Positions 1 through 8,659 of a DNA stretch of 64,000 bases are shown piece after piece. The stretch spans positions 783,749-847,748 of the forward strand of contig NZ_NOLJ01000001.1 in NCBI RefSeq assembly GCF_002246015.1. Reading direction: 5' to 3'. The position numbers and the translations under genes are program-made. The notes under the pieces were generated by a model. It was not told the DNA's origin. It saw nothing but the letters and a program-made list of their open reading frames with translations, and did no database searches. The DNA is from Nostoc sp. 'Peltigera membranacea cyanobiont' 210A (GTDB lineage: Bacteria > Cyanobacteriota > Cyanobacteriia > Cyanobacteriales > Nostocaceae). Every line of letters starts with the position of its first letter. Position 1 is the stretch's first letter.

Positions 1-128
1 TGCGTTTTTAATTTTAATAGCCTATAGTGAATACCGTCATGGGTAGGCTAGCAAAAACCGCAGACATCGTAACTCATTAGCCTTAAAGTAGTAACAACAA
101 CTTTTTGTGGAATTGCGATCGCGAGACG

Positions 129-1325
129 ATGAATGCTCTAATCAATTTACTGCTTTTTTTGCTGCCGATTCTGAGTAGCTTTTGGATTGCCCAAACTTTC
201 AACCCTCTATCTTCTTATCAGCCTCTCCAAGCTGTAGACGGTGCAGCTTTATATAAAAAACAATTAACGAATGGTAACGAAGCCTATTTACAAGTTATTA
301 ATCTGGGCAAAATGCACATAGACCAAATTACCGGAGAGGTAGATAATATGGGTCTAAAAGAAGGTAAATATTATCAAGGAGAAGGTCAATATTACAGCCC
401 TTTTTTCCAAAACAAGTTGTTTTCTGAAGTTACAGACGAATATCAAAAACTTTATGCAAACAACGTTTTTTCGATGATTAATTGTTCTTTTTTTGAACAA
501 TATCAATCTAGTACTCAATTATCGTTTCCGATTAAACTTAATGGTGTAGTCATCACTGGTGGCACTAGCCCTTATGGGCCAATCAAGAAACCAAAAGATA
601 AATATTATAATAATATTCGCCTCAAGACTTTAGTCTGGGATGATAAGCAGGCATATATTACCGATTACAACCAAGCTAGCGGTGCGCCTCTTAACCAAAA
701 AGCAGTGAAGAATGCGATTGTCACTTACCGATATAGCGATCATCCGGCGAAAGTATTAGCCCAAAACCAAGCGAATAAGTATCAAGTCATCGGTACTCTG
801 AACAAAGATGGTGTTAAAGGTGACGAGTTATTGTTGATTATGACGGTGAACCAAGCAACTCTGGATGAGGCAGCCGATTTATTACGTAAATTAGGAGTCA
901 AAGGCGATATTATTACCGTTGACGGCGGCAGATCAACTTTTTTGTTCAATTTCCAGAAGGGAAACATTATTGTTCCCCAACTGTCTAATCTGCAAGAAAA
1001 TCCTACTTTCCGACATTTACCTCATTATCTGGGATTCCGTAAGAAAAGCAAAAATCAGGTTGCGCCAAAAATCTCGATCGCTCAACCAATTGGTAAGGTA
1101 CTTCCAAAGAAGGATCAGCCTTATTTAATATTGTGGCGGGATAATTTTGATGGCGATGTCTCGATTAAGTTGTACGATGGGAACAAACTTATCCAAAACA
1201 TTTCTTCCCGTACTGCTAGCGATGGAGTTTATGAGTGGACACCACGTATTTCCGTAACAGAAGGCTATTTTATTCGTATTTCTAGCCGGAAAGACCGGAA
1301 TATTTTCGGGCAGTTGCAATTGTAG
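129..1325 (+). CDS. Secreted phosphodiester glycosidase (NAGPA-like) family protein
   Basis: Start taken at the ATG at 129, which directly opens a hydrophobic signal or anchor segment (about residues 3-25); a TTG eight codons upstream also keeps the frame open. The C-terminal half carries the NAGPA/DUF2233-type core: a hydrophobic strand, then DEAADLLRKLGVKGDIITVD followed by GGRSTF, the conserved region around the active site of phosphodiester glycosidases. A final stretch of about 80 residues looks like a small beta-rich domain. By family it would cleave a phosphodiester-linked sugar, probably outside the plasma membrane; the substrate cannot be read from sequence. It ends 61 bases before the next gene on the same strand. 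No functional link to that gene is evident. Confidence 0.75.
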   Translation: MNALINLLLFLLPILSSFWIAQTFNPLSSYQPLQAVDGAALYKKQLTNGNEAYLQVINLGKMHIDQITGEVDNMGLKEGKYYQGEGQYYSPFFQNKLFSEVTDEYQKLYANNVFSMINCSFFEQYQSSTQLSFPIKLNGVVITGGTSPYGPIKKPKDKYYNNIRLKTLVWDDKQAYITDYNQASGAPLNQKAVKNAIVTYRYSDHPAKVLAQNQANKYQVIGTLNKDGVKGDELLLIMTVNQATLDEAADLLRKLGVKGDIITVDGGRSTFLFNFQKGNIIVPQLSNLQENPTFRHLPHYLGFRKKSKNQVAPKISIAQPIGKVLPKKDQPYLILWRDNFDGDVSIKLYDGNKLIQNISSRTASDGVYEWTPRISVTEGYFIRISSRKDRNIFGQLQL

Positions 1326-1386
1326 CAGAATGGGAAAATGAAATGGATAACTAGCTAAACGCAAACCTCTCAACAAGGTTGACGGT

Positions 1387-3903
1387 GTGGCCGCGATCGC
1401 AATTGTTATAGTTTCTCACAGTAAACAACTAGCTTTGGGTGTGCGGGAACTCGCCGCGCAGATGGTTCAAGGCCAAGTTCCCATTGCTGTTGCAGCAGGT
1501 ATTGAAGATCCGGAAAATCCATTGGGTACAGATCCGATTCAGGTTTATGAGGCGATCGCTTCTGTTTTTTCTGATGATGGTGTCTTGGTGTTGATGGATT
1601 TGGGTAGTGCTTTGCTGAGTGCGGAAATGGCAATCGAGTTTCTGCCAGAAGCACAGCAGGAGAAAGTGTATTTGTGTGAAGCACCTCTAGTAGAAGGCGC
1701 GATCGCTGCTGTCGTGGCGGCGGCGGCTGGTAGAGATATTCACCAAGTTATGGCGGAAGCACGCGGCGCACTCTTAGCAAAAGCAACTCAATTGGGTGTA
1801 GTTAGTAGGCCATTGTCTGTTGTCAGCCCAATAACAACCAATATAGAATCGCCAACGCGAGAAATCCGGCTGATTGTGAGCAATCGCTTAGGATTACACG
1901 CCCGCCCCGCAGCCCAGTTTGTGGCAACGGCAGCCCGATTTCAATCCCAAATTCTAGTACGGAATTTAACGAGAAATACTGAGCTAGTCAGGGGTGACAG
2001 TATTAACCAAGTCACAACTTTAGGGGTGCGTCAAGGACACGAACTGCTGATTACTGCCACTGGTTCTGATGCAGATGAGGCGCTGGCAGCATTACAGGGA
2101 TTATTCACAAATAACTTTGGTGAAGATAATGTTGCCTTGCATTTTCCACCAGCATTTCACCATGAAGTTACACCAACAACTTACGGCGAACTTTCGGGGA
2201 TTGCAGCTTCTCCAGGAGTAGCGATCGCACCTGTTGTTCATTATCAACCCACTCACATTGCGATTACGGAATATCACGTAGACGATCCTGATGTAGAGTG
2301 GCAAAGGTTACAGGCAGCAATTAACACTGCCCGACAAGAAATTCAAGCAGTTTTCTCACAAGCATCTCTGCAAATTGGTGATGCTGAAGCCGCCATCTTT
2401 GATGCCCAATTACTATTTTTAGAAGATCCAGTAATGTTGTCAGCGGCTCATCAGCGCATTTTAGATAACCATATCAATGCTGAAGCAGCTTGGCAAGCTG
2501 TAGTCGATGAAGTAGCGACTTCCTACCGCGCACTTGAGGATTCTTATCTGCAAGAGCGAGTTGACGATGTTGTAGATGTTGGGCAAAGAGTGCTGCGATT
2601 ACTAGCTGGGAATGCTGCGGCTAACCTGCATCTTGAATCACCGGCGATTTTAGTGGCGACTGATTTAACTCCCTCAGATACGGCTGGACTAGATCCGACA
2701 AAGGTGTTGGGAATCTGTACTACTTCTGGTAGCGCCACCTCCCATAGTGCAATTATCGCCCGAACGTTGGGTATTCCCGCAGTTTTGGGAGTGGATGCCC
2801 AGGTGTTGCACTTGGCTGATGGTACAATGATGGCACTTGATGGTGAAAGTGGTAGAGCTTGGGTAGAACCAGAATCAGACATCTTGGATTTACTGGCAGC
2901 AAAGCGAGAAGCTTGGCAAATTGCCCAACAGGAAGCACGAGCTACGGCACATCAGCCAGCGATTACTCGTGATGGTCGGCGAGTTAGCGTCTTCGCCAAT
3001 ATTGGTAGTATAAATGATGTGCAAGTTGCTGTGGCTAGCGGTGCAGAAGGTGTGGGACTACTCCGCACTGAGTTTCTGTATTTAGACCGAACAAGCGCCC
3101 CGACTGAAGAAGAGCAATTATTAGTCTATCAGGCGATCGCCCAAGTTTTAGATAATCGTCCGCTAATTATTCGTACCTTAGATGTCGGTGGTGATAAGCC
3201 GCTTCCCTATATCAGAGTAGGGTTCCCAGAAGCTAACCCTTTCTTAGGTTGGCGGGGAATTCGTTTCTGTTTAGATCATCCAGAACTCTTCAAAACTCAG
3301 TTACGGGCAATTTTGAGGGCTAGTGTGGGACACCAAATTAAGATCATGTTGCCGATGATTGCTACTGTAACTGAAGTACGTGCAGCTAAGGTAATTTTGG
3401 GTGAAGTGCAAGCTGAACTAAATCAAGCTGGTATCGCATTTGATGCAGCGATGAAAGTAGGAATTATGGTGGAGGTTCCGTCAGCAGTAGCGATCGCCGA
3501 TCAGTTAGCTGCTGAAGTAGACTTCTTTAGTATAGGGACTAACGATCTGAGTCAGTATGTCATGGCTAGCGATCGCACTAATCCCCGCGTGGCAAATTTG
3601 GTTGATGCACTACATCCAGCCGTGTTACGAATGGTGCAGCAAACTGTCCAAGCTGCCCATACAGCGGGGATTTCGGTAGGATTATGTGGAGAATTGGCAG
3701 CAGATACTTTAGCAACACCAATTTTATTAGGTTTAGGGCTGGATGAGTTGAGCGTGAATCCTCAAAGTATACCTGGAGTGAAACAGGCGATCGCTAGGTT
3801 TTGTATAGTTGAAAGTGAAGCGATCGCGGCATCAGCATTGCAACAAGATTCGGCAGAGTATGTTAGAGAACTAATTTCAACTTTAGTTACTCCCCCTAGT
3901 TAA
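1387..3903 (+). CDS. dhaM: DhaM-type fused phosphotransferase: EIIA(Dha)-HPr-enzyme I
   Basis: GTG start at 1387. Residues 1-140 form an EIIA(Man/Dha) domain with the phospho-histidine in IVSHSK (His11). Residues about 157-240 are an HPr domain with GLHARPAA. From about 268 to the end runs enzyme I: GIAASPGVAIAP opens it, the swivel histidine lies in SATSHSAIIAR, and the PEP-binding barrel shows DVGGDKPLP, FLGWRGIR, SIGTNDLSQY and the catalytic cysteine in GLCGELA. Classical E. coli DhaM has only a truncated enzyme I, so this 838-residue protein contains a whole PEP-to-EIIA phosphoryl chain. The usual acceptor is DhaL-ADP for phosphorylating dihydroxyacetone; dhaK and dhaL are not in the window. 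Confidence 0.9.
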   Translation: MAAIAIVIVSHSKQLALGVRELAAQMVQGQVPIAVAAGIEDPENPLGTDPIQVYEAIASVFSDDGVLVLMDLGSALLSAEMAIEFLPEAQQEKVYLCEAPLVEGAIAAVVAAAAGRDIHQVMAEARGALLAKATQLGVVSRPLSVVSPITTNIESPTREIRLIVSNRLGLHARPAAQFVATAARFQSQILVRNLTRNTELVRGDSINQVTTLGVRQGHELLITATGSDADEALAALQGLFTNNFGEDNVALHFPPAFHHEVTPTTYGELSGIAASPGVAIAPVVHYQPTHIAITEYHVDDPDVEWQRLQAAINTARQEIQAVFSQASLQIGDAEAAIFDAQLLFLEDPVMLSAAHQRILDNHINAEAAWQAVVDEVATSYRALEDSYLQERVDDVVDVGQRVLRLLAGNAAANLHLESPAILVATDLTPSDTAGLDPTKVLGICTTSGSATSHSAIIARTLGIPAVLGVDAQVLHLADGTMMALDGESGRAWVEPESDILDLLAAKREAWQIAQQEARATAHQPAITRDGRRVSVFANIGSINDVQVAVASGAEGVGLLRTEFLYLDRTSAPTEEEQLLVYQAIAQVLDNRPLIIRTLDVGGDKPLPYIRVGFPEANPFLGWRGIRFCLDHPELFKTQLRAILRASVGHQIKIMLPMIATVTEVRAAKVILGEVQAELNQAGIAFDAAMKVGIMVEVPSAVAIADQLAAEVDFFSIGTNDLSQYVMASDRTNPRVANLVDALHPAVLRMVQQTVQAAHTAGISVGLCGELAADTLATPILLGLGLDELSVNPQSIPGVKQAIARFCIVESEAIAASALQQDSAEYVRELISTLVTPPS

Positions 3904-4357
3904 GAGATATTAAACCAATTTGACGAACAAAAATATTTTTATTATTGTAAAAGTGTCTATAACATGCTTAATATCATGTTTGTCCATAAGTAACAATGGA
4001 AGAGAAAACCACACTAAGCCCAATCTTTTCTAAAACAAAAGTGAGTTATCGTCTTATAAGCGAGCTACAGCACTAGAGCGAACGTATCTTCTCAATAAAG
4101 GTCATTGCATTAATTATATTAGCAATAAATTTATCAATAGCTGACCTTTATTGAGAATTCAGATATCGATATATAGTATAGCGTGAAGTCGAAAATACTA
4201 TTTATATTTTCTGGTTAATTTAGATACATTTGGGCTGGCTCTAACCTTGATTTTTGTGTTTATTAGTGTTTTAACTTTGCTTAAACGTTTTTCATTAAAA
4301 CATCTAGGAATAAAGAAAAATTACACCAGTCATGAATAGCTCAGTAAGGATAAAAGG
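3904..4357. other. 454-base intergenic region with a 16-bp inverted repeat
   Basis: AT-rich and without a supported gene. A perfect 16-bp inverted repeat, TTCTCAATAAAGGTCA at 4089-4104 and its complement at 4142-4157, encloses a 37-base AT-rich loop. It could be a transcription terminator for the phosphotransferase gene, a regulatory hairpin upstream of the DM9 gene, or a very small mobile element; there is no T-run after it, which argues against a simple terminator. Confidence 0.5.
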
Positions 4358-4906
4358 ATGAACACCAACTTTACAAAAGTAAGTTCGCTGAAATTCAGTC
4401 GTATCGCTACACTCCTAGCAGTTGGAATAGCAGTTTCTATAGGAGTACCTGCATTGGCGGGTGTTTTATGGGTAAATTACGAAAAGAAAAAAACCAATAA
4501 TTATATCCCTACTAACGCTGTTCTAGGTGGCAGTCAGAATGGAAAGAAACTGTATGTTTGCCAAGCGATACATGATAAAGAGTATACACCTGGAAAGTTA
4601 ACTGAGGCTCATAATTGCTTCATTCCGTGGGGAAATAAAGAACATCGCTACACAAAATATCGTGTACTAACGGGAAACAACTGGCGCTGGAGAAACACTG
4701 GGGGGGAATTGCCTTCTTCTGGAGATAGAGTTTGGGGAGGCAATGAAGATAATGGTGGAAACACATTATATGTTTGCAGAGCCAAGTACAAGGGCGAGTA
4801 TATACCTGGAAAATACTATCACCCGACTAAAACCTGCTACGTTTCATTCGGAGGATTAGAATACCGATTTACGAAAAAAAATTTCGAGTTTTTGATTGCA
4901 AACTAA
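4358..4906 (+). CDS. Secreted protein with two DM9 repeats
   Basis: 182 residues. An N-terminal signal peptide (hydrophobic about residues 17-34, ending VPALAG) suggests export. Two DM9-type repeats follow. The first, about residues 50-107, shows AVLGGSQNGKKLYVCQA, PGKL and CFIPWGNKEHRY. The second, about 125-181, shows VWGGNEDNGGNTLYVCRA, PGKYY and CYVSFGGLEYRF. In animals DM9 proteins are mannose-binding lectins linked to pathogen recognition, and the fold also forms the lectin part of natterin-like toxins. A carbohydrate-binding role at the cell surface is inferred. No neighbour suggests a pathway. Confidence 0.7.
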   Translation: MNTNFTKVSSLKFSRIATLLAVGIAVSIGVPALAGVLWVNYEKKKTNNYIPTNAVLGGSQNGKKLYVCQAIHDKEYTPGKLTEAHNCFIPWGNKEHRYTKYRVLTGNNWRWRNTGGELPSSGDRVWGGNEDNGGNTLYVCRAKYKGEYIPGKYYHPTKTCYVSFGGLEYRFTKKNFEFLIAN

Positions 4907-4919
4907 ACTCAATAGACCA

Positions 4920-5003
4920 AAAACTTCTGCGATGCCTTCTCTGCGAGAGGCTTCTCTTTCAGAGACGCTAACGCGAACGCCAACGGCAGGCGTAGGCATC
5001 ACT
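4920..5003. repeat. Nostoc-type interspersed repeat (GCGATGCC...GTAGGCATC)
   Basis: A GC-rich stretch inside AT-rich intergenic DNA, with GCGATGCCTTCTCTGCG at one end and GGCGTAGGCATC at the other, so its ends are roughly inverted. Related fragments occur at 6520-6560, 17570-17620, 38867-38890, 47645-47672, 53845-53880, 63090-63112 and 63310-63340. These are short dispersed repeats, not genes. Confidence 0.55.
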
Positions 5004-5242
5004 AAAAAATGGCACTCACTTAAACATTTTACCATTTTTATTCTCCTAAGTTAATATTTCGGACAAGTCTATTGGTTTGATGTTGAAACGTCTTGCAAAA
5101 TCTTTTTTTACTACTTCATAATCGGTTACAAACAGCCTATTATAAAAGAGATTACAACATGACATTTTATTAAATATAAAAATATGTTTCAAGCCTTTGT
5201 AAGACTTACATAATATCTATAATTAACATAATATAGGACTCA

Positions 5243-5388
5243 TATCATGTCCGCTTGATTGCTTATTAAACCCGAAGAACCCCACCCCGCCAAAGCTACG
5301 CTTTGTCTCCCCTCCCCGCAGGCGGGGAGGGGGTTGGGGGTGGGGTGTAATGACTGTGGTTAGCATAACTAATTATGCGGACATGATA
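5243..5388 (+). mobile_element. 146-bp MITE, copy 1 (12-bp TIR TATCATGTCCGC, TCA target duplication)
   Basis: Both ends are the perfect 12-bp inverted repeat TATCATGTCCGC / GCGGACATGATA, and the element is flanked by the direct repeat TCA at 5240-5242 and 5389-5391. Inside is a GC-rich hairpin (CCTCCCCGC / GCGGGGAGG). No ORF is present. A nearly identical 148-bp copy lies at 10774-10921 in the same orientation, flanked by TGA. Both duplications fit TNA, the target preference known for the IS1031 subgroup of IS5-family transposases, so mobilisation in trans by such an enzyme is inferred. Confidence 0.85.
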
Positions 5389-5526
5389 TCATATCTGATT
5401 TTTGAACAACATTTCAGATAAAACCCTGATAAAACAGACTTTAGGCTTTTCAGTCTCAGTATTTTTTCAAGACTCAAATCTGAGTCCTATAGAAAGTGTT
5501 AACCATTCAGAAGGGGTAGGAATTCA

Positions 5527-6108
5527 ATGAGGCTTTCTTACACAATAATTGGAATATTAATAGTACTTACTTCTCCCGTAGTAACATTTGCTCAAGATAT
5601 TTCCTTTCAAGATATCAATCCGCTTGAATCTTTTACTGATTATTATGTTGCAAAATATAAACCAAAATTTGAAGCTCTGACAACAAAATACACAAATGTA
5701 CCTATCACACCAGGTGTTCTCATACAATTTAGCAATGATGTAAGCCAACTTGAAAATGAATTCAGCCAAGAGCGTCGTGAAGATTACGAGAGCTTTCGCA
5801 AAGTAACAACATTACAACAAAGTTGTACTAATGGCGTATCTGGTAAAACAAAAGTATGTCCTGCGCCAACAATAACTTGTCCTAGCGATTTTAAATTGGT
5901 ATCAGAAGAAAGTTTCATAACGGGAGGTGGTGCCGCGGAGCTTAGTAGATCTAATACAGAGATATCGTGGCAAGTTAGCAAATCAGGAAAAGGAAGAAAT
6001 GAGGGAACTGCTGTAGTACACTGTAGCTATTCAGATGACTTTATAAGTAATACAGTAGCCAATGAAATCAAAGAGATTAAAAAACTCGCAGGTTTTGGCG
6101 ATAGTTGA
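5527..6108 (+). CDS. Hypothetical secreted protein
   Basis: 193 residues with a clear signal peptide (MRLSYTIIGILIVLTSPVV, cleavage near TFAQD). The sequence GGGGTAGG lies about 6 bases before the ATG and serves as a weak ribosome-binding site. The mature part begins with a helical, charged region (about residues 30-90), then a cysteine-containing beta-like part with paired cysteines near TCPSDFK and VVHCSYSDD. I do not recognise the family. The gene stands alone between a MITE and a second repeat region. Confidence 0.6.
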   Translation: MRLSYTIIGILIVLTSPVVTFAQDISFQDINPLESFTDYYVAKYKPKFEALTTKYTNVPITPGVLIQFSNDVSQLENEFSQERREDYESFRKVTTLQQSCTNGVSGKTKVCPAPTITCPSDFKLVSEESFITGGGAAELSRSNTEISWQVSKSGKGRNEGTAVVHCSYSDDFISNTVANEIKEIKKLAGFGDS

Positions 6109-6362
6109 AAAGCAGGTATTTCCCGGATTTTTCACAAAGCCGGAAAAAATAGTAGTGTATAATACCGTTTTTTTTGAAATGTACAGCTGATTGCCTTGGA
6201 TGAATCATAAGACCAGCTTATTAATAAGCCCTGAAAATCAACCGGAATCAGCCAGATGGTAAATAAACACCCCATAGTTGCGGTCTACTGTTTGACGTAA
6301 AAACTCTCTTCTTTTGTTTGAGGGTAAATAGATGAGAAAAAACTTGTTTATAACTTCTTTTT

Positions 6363-6492
6363 AAACCACTAAGGGACTCCCAGAAAATAAACTATTCCCT
6401 TAATAATAATGATAATTATTCTTTAAAAATCCTGTCTCTTGTTTTTCTTGGAATAATTTATTCTTTGGAAGTCCCTTACATGCGAGTGGTTT
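6363..6492. mobile_element. MITE-like palindromic element (AAGGGACTTCC ends), copy 1
   Basis: A 28-bp imperfect inverted repeat, starting AAGGGACTCCC at 6371 and ending GGAAGTCCCTT at 6477, matches at 24 of 28 positions. It is nested in an outer inverted pair, AAACCACT (6363-6370) and AGTGGTTT (6485-6492). The middle is AT-rich and carries no ORF. A relative with the same ends lies between the antitoxin and PIN genes at about 32820-32947. Confidence 0.6.
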
Positions 6493-6583
6493 ACTAATAA
6501 TGACGTTAGCGTAGTGGTAGTGCGCGTACTCCTGCGTAGCGTCTCGTAGAGAGCGTCATTACGAATTACGAATTACAAATTAG
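6493..6583. repeat. Dispersed repeat and ATTACGA heptamer tract
   Basis: Contains a GCGTAGCGTCTCGTAGAGA fragment of the dispersed Nostoc repeat family and three copies of the heptamer ATTACGA just downstream of the convergent small secreted-protein gene. Nothing coding is visible. Confidence 0.5.
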
Positions 6584-6973
6584 TTAAAATCTGATTCCCA
6601 ATTGCCCGTTAAAGCCACGAATAGAATTGTAACCAGCACCAACAAAAACGTTATTAGTAGCACCTACCTGAACGCCACCTGAAACTGCAACACCTTTATC
6701 CTCTGAATAAAGTCCAATTCCTACATAAGGTGAAATTACAGGCAAATTGATAAATTTTAAAACATCTACTCCCGTAGCACCATCAGCGCCAGTTCCCACT
6801 TCAACCCCGAAATTCAAAGCCCTAGCTCCGACAGCATAAGTTACATCACCATCTTTTCCACCGACTGAAACCCAAGGTTGCGGTATCAGTTGAGCCGATG
6901 CTTGACTTGGGGCAAACAAAGTTAACAAACCTATAGATGTAATTAATGTTTTAGCAATAATCGCTGTTTTCAC
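6584..6973 (-). CDS. Small secreted protein, beta-barrel-like, unknown function
   Basis: 129 residues. The signal peptide spans about residues 1-27 and ends with a classic SQASAQ cleavage site. The mature protein is glycine-rich with alternating hydrophobic and small residues, several short strands (VSPYVGIGLYS, VFVGAGYNS) and a C-terminal GQLGIRF ending in phenylalanine, all features of small outer-membrane barrels. Periplasmic or outer-membrane location is inferred. I cannot assign a family. Confidence 0.6.
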   Translation of the reverse strand: MKTAIIAKTLITSIGLLTLFAPSQASAQLIPQPWVSVGGKDGDVTYAVGARALNFGVEVGTGADGATGVDVLKFINLPVISPYVGIGLYSEDKGVAVSGGVQVGATNNVFVGAGYNSIRGFNGQLGIRF

Positions 6974-7280
6974 GTTGTTCTCCGATTAATTGTTTTTACG
7001 ACTTATACCAATTCTTTATGAAGACGCATAAAAAGAACCCCAGTGCCGTAACATCTCCTTTTGGTAATACCATTTGCAAAAAAATCTACAGATGCAAAGC
7101 TGGAAATCCAGATGAAATCTAACCCCTCTTAATTACGAATTACTAATTACGTAGCTTACTTCTTACCTTTGGCAAGTATTGCGAATTACAAATTGGTATT
7201 ATTATCTCAACAATTTGCTCTCCTTCGTGGGGAGCAAATAAAAACAATTTGAGTATTGGGAATTTGGAGGGGGTTGCAGA
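6974..7280. other. Intergenic region with ATACCAATT-ended repeat
   Basis: Lies between divergent genes. ATACCAATTC at about 7006-7015 and AATTGGTAT at about 7192-7200 could be the ends of an element of the ATACCAATT family seen at 17650-17752. Between them are copies of the AATTACG heptamer. The upstream regions of both flanking genes must lie here; no convincing promoter boxes were identified. Confidence 0.35.
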
Positions 7281-8510
7281 GTGGCTGATGAACGCATAGT
7301 CAATACACAACAGATTTATCCAAAGGATTTTTCCTGGAGATTATGGCCTGTTGTGCCACTCTACCCCTACGGTAGGCGGCAAACAATTCGTCAAGAAGTG
7401 CTTAAGGACACAATCTGGAATTTTGACCAGATTCAAGGCATTTTCTACGTTGTTGTCCCGATTCGCATGACAGTTGTCAAGTTGGAAACCGGGGGTCTGC
7501 TCGTCTATGCGCCTGTTGCACCAACCCCAGAGTGCATCAGACTTGTGAATGAGTTGGTGGCGAAATATGGAAGCATTAAGTACATCATTTTGCCAACTAT
7601 CTCTGGTATAGAACACAAAGTTTTCGTTGGTCCCTTCGCCAGATACTTTTCGACTGCACAGGTGTTTGTGGCTCCCCATCAGTGGAGTTTCCCGCTAAAT
7701 CTCCCCCTTAGCTGGCTTGGCTTACCCCCAAAACGAACTCAAGTACTTCCAGAAGATAGTAGCAAAACACCCTTTGCTGACGAGTTTGATTATGCAATGC
7801 TGGGGCCCATCGGGCTTGGGCCTGGTAGGTTTGCGGAAGTTGCTTTTTTCCACAAGCGATCGCATACTCTTTTAGTCACAGATTCTGTGCTTTCGATCCC
7901 AGAAGATCCACCTGCGATCGTTCTCTTAGATCCATATCCTTTACTATTCCATGCCAAGGATTATGCTTTTGATATTGTTGCAGATAGTCAGGTAAATCGC
8001 CGTAAGGGTTGGCAGCGCATCTGCCTGTTTGCTTTGTACTTTCAACCAAGGGCATTAGATATACGCCAATGGAGTCAGGTATTGCAAGATGCCTTGAAAG
8101 CCCCAGAACGCTCAAGGAAAGCTTATTTTGGATTATATCCCTTTAAATGGCAGTCAGATTGGCAGCGATCGTTTGATGCCCTGCGAGGTGATGGGCGTTT
8201 GTTTGTCGCACCAATTTTACAAACGTTGATTCTCAACCGCGCACCGAAGGAAACCATTGACTGGGCTGATAAAGTTGCAAGTTGGGACTTTGAGTGGATT
8301 ATTTCTTGCCACTTTGATTCACCGATTAAAGCTAAACCGCATCAGTTTCGCCAAGCTTTCTCTTTTTTGGAAAAGCAGCCTGCTATTAGTGGGAGTTTGT
8401 TCAGCAGTAGCAGCTATCCTTTACCAGAGGAGGATTTTAAAACACTTAGGGAAATCGACGCAGGTTTAAATAAGTTTGGCATTGTGCCAGCAGCAAAGGA
8501 AAAGGTATAA
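7281..8510 (+). CDS. DUF4336 domain-containing protein
   Basis: 409 residues, starting at the GTG at 7281 with GGAGGGGG about 9 bases upstream. The domain spans about residues 15-300: YPYGRRQTIR, VPIRMTVVKLETGGLLVYAP, a metallo-beta-lactamase-like stretch with KYIILPT and VTDSVLSIP, and a C-terminal IISCHFDSP. DUF4336 proteins are distant members of the metallo-hydrolase fold found in cyanobacteria and plants; the usual HxHxDH signature is not evident here, so catalytic activity is uncertain. No signal peptide. It stands alone, convergent with the GTPase gene. Confidence 0.8.
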   Translation: MADERIVNTQQIYPKDFSWRLWPVVPLYPYGRRQTIRQEVLKDTIWNFDQIQGIFYVVVPIRMTVVKLETGGLLVYAPVAPTPECIRLVNELVAKYGSIKYIILPTISGIEHKVFVGPFARYFSTAQVFVAPHQWSFPLNLPLSWLGLPPKRTQVLPEDSSKTPFADEFDYAMLGPIGLGPGRFAEVAFFHKRSHTLLVTDSVLSIPEDPPAIVLLDPYPLLFHAKDYAFDIVADSQVNRRKGWQRICLFALYFQPRALDIRQWSQVLQDALKAPERSRKAYFGLYPFKWQSDWQRSFDALRGDGRLFVAPILQTLILNRAPKETIDWADKVASWDFEWIISCHFDSPIKAKPHQFRQAFSFLEKQPAISGSLFSSSSYPLPEEDFKTLREIDAGLNKFGIVPAAKEKV

Positions 8511-8659
8511 CAGAGCGGTATGTAGTTTATTTGACCCGCGACTAAAAAATGATGTCCTGATTGCTGCTATTACTAGTGTTGAAATTGTCGGTGCCATTAC
8601 ACGGCGATCGCGTGGTGGAAGTATCATTGCTACTGATGCGATCGCAGCAACAACTACCC

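Noticed and set aside
105-128. Upstream TTG start for the first gene
   Set aside because: The eight extra codons place charged residues before the signal peptide and no better ribosome-binding site exists; the ATG at 129 is preferred.
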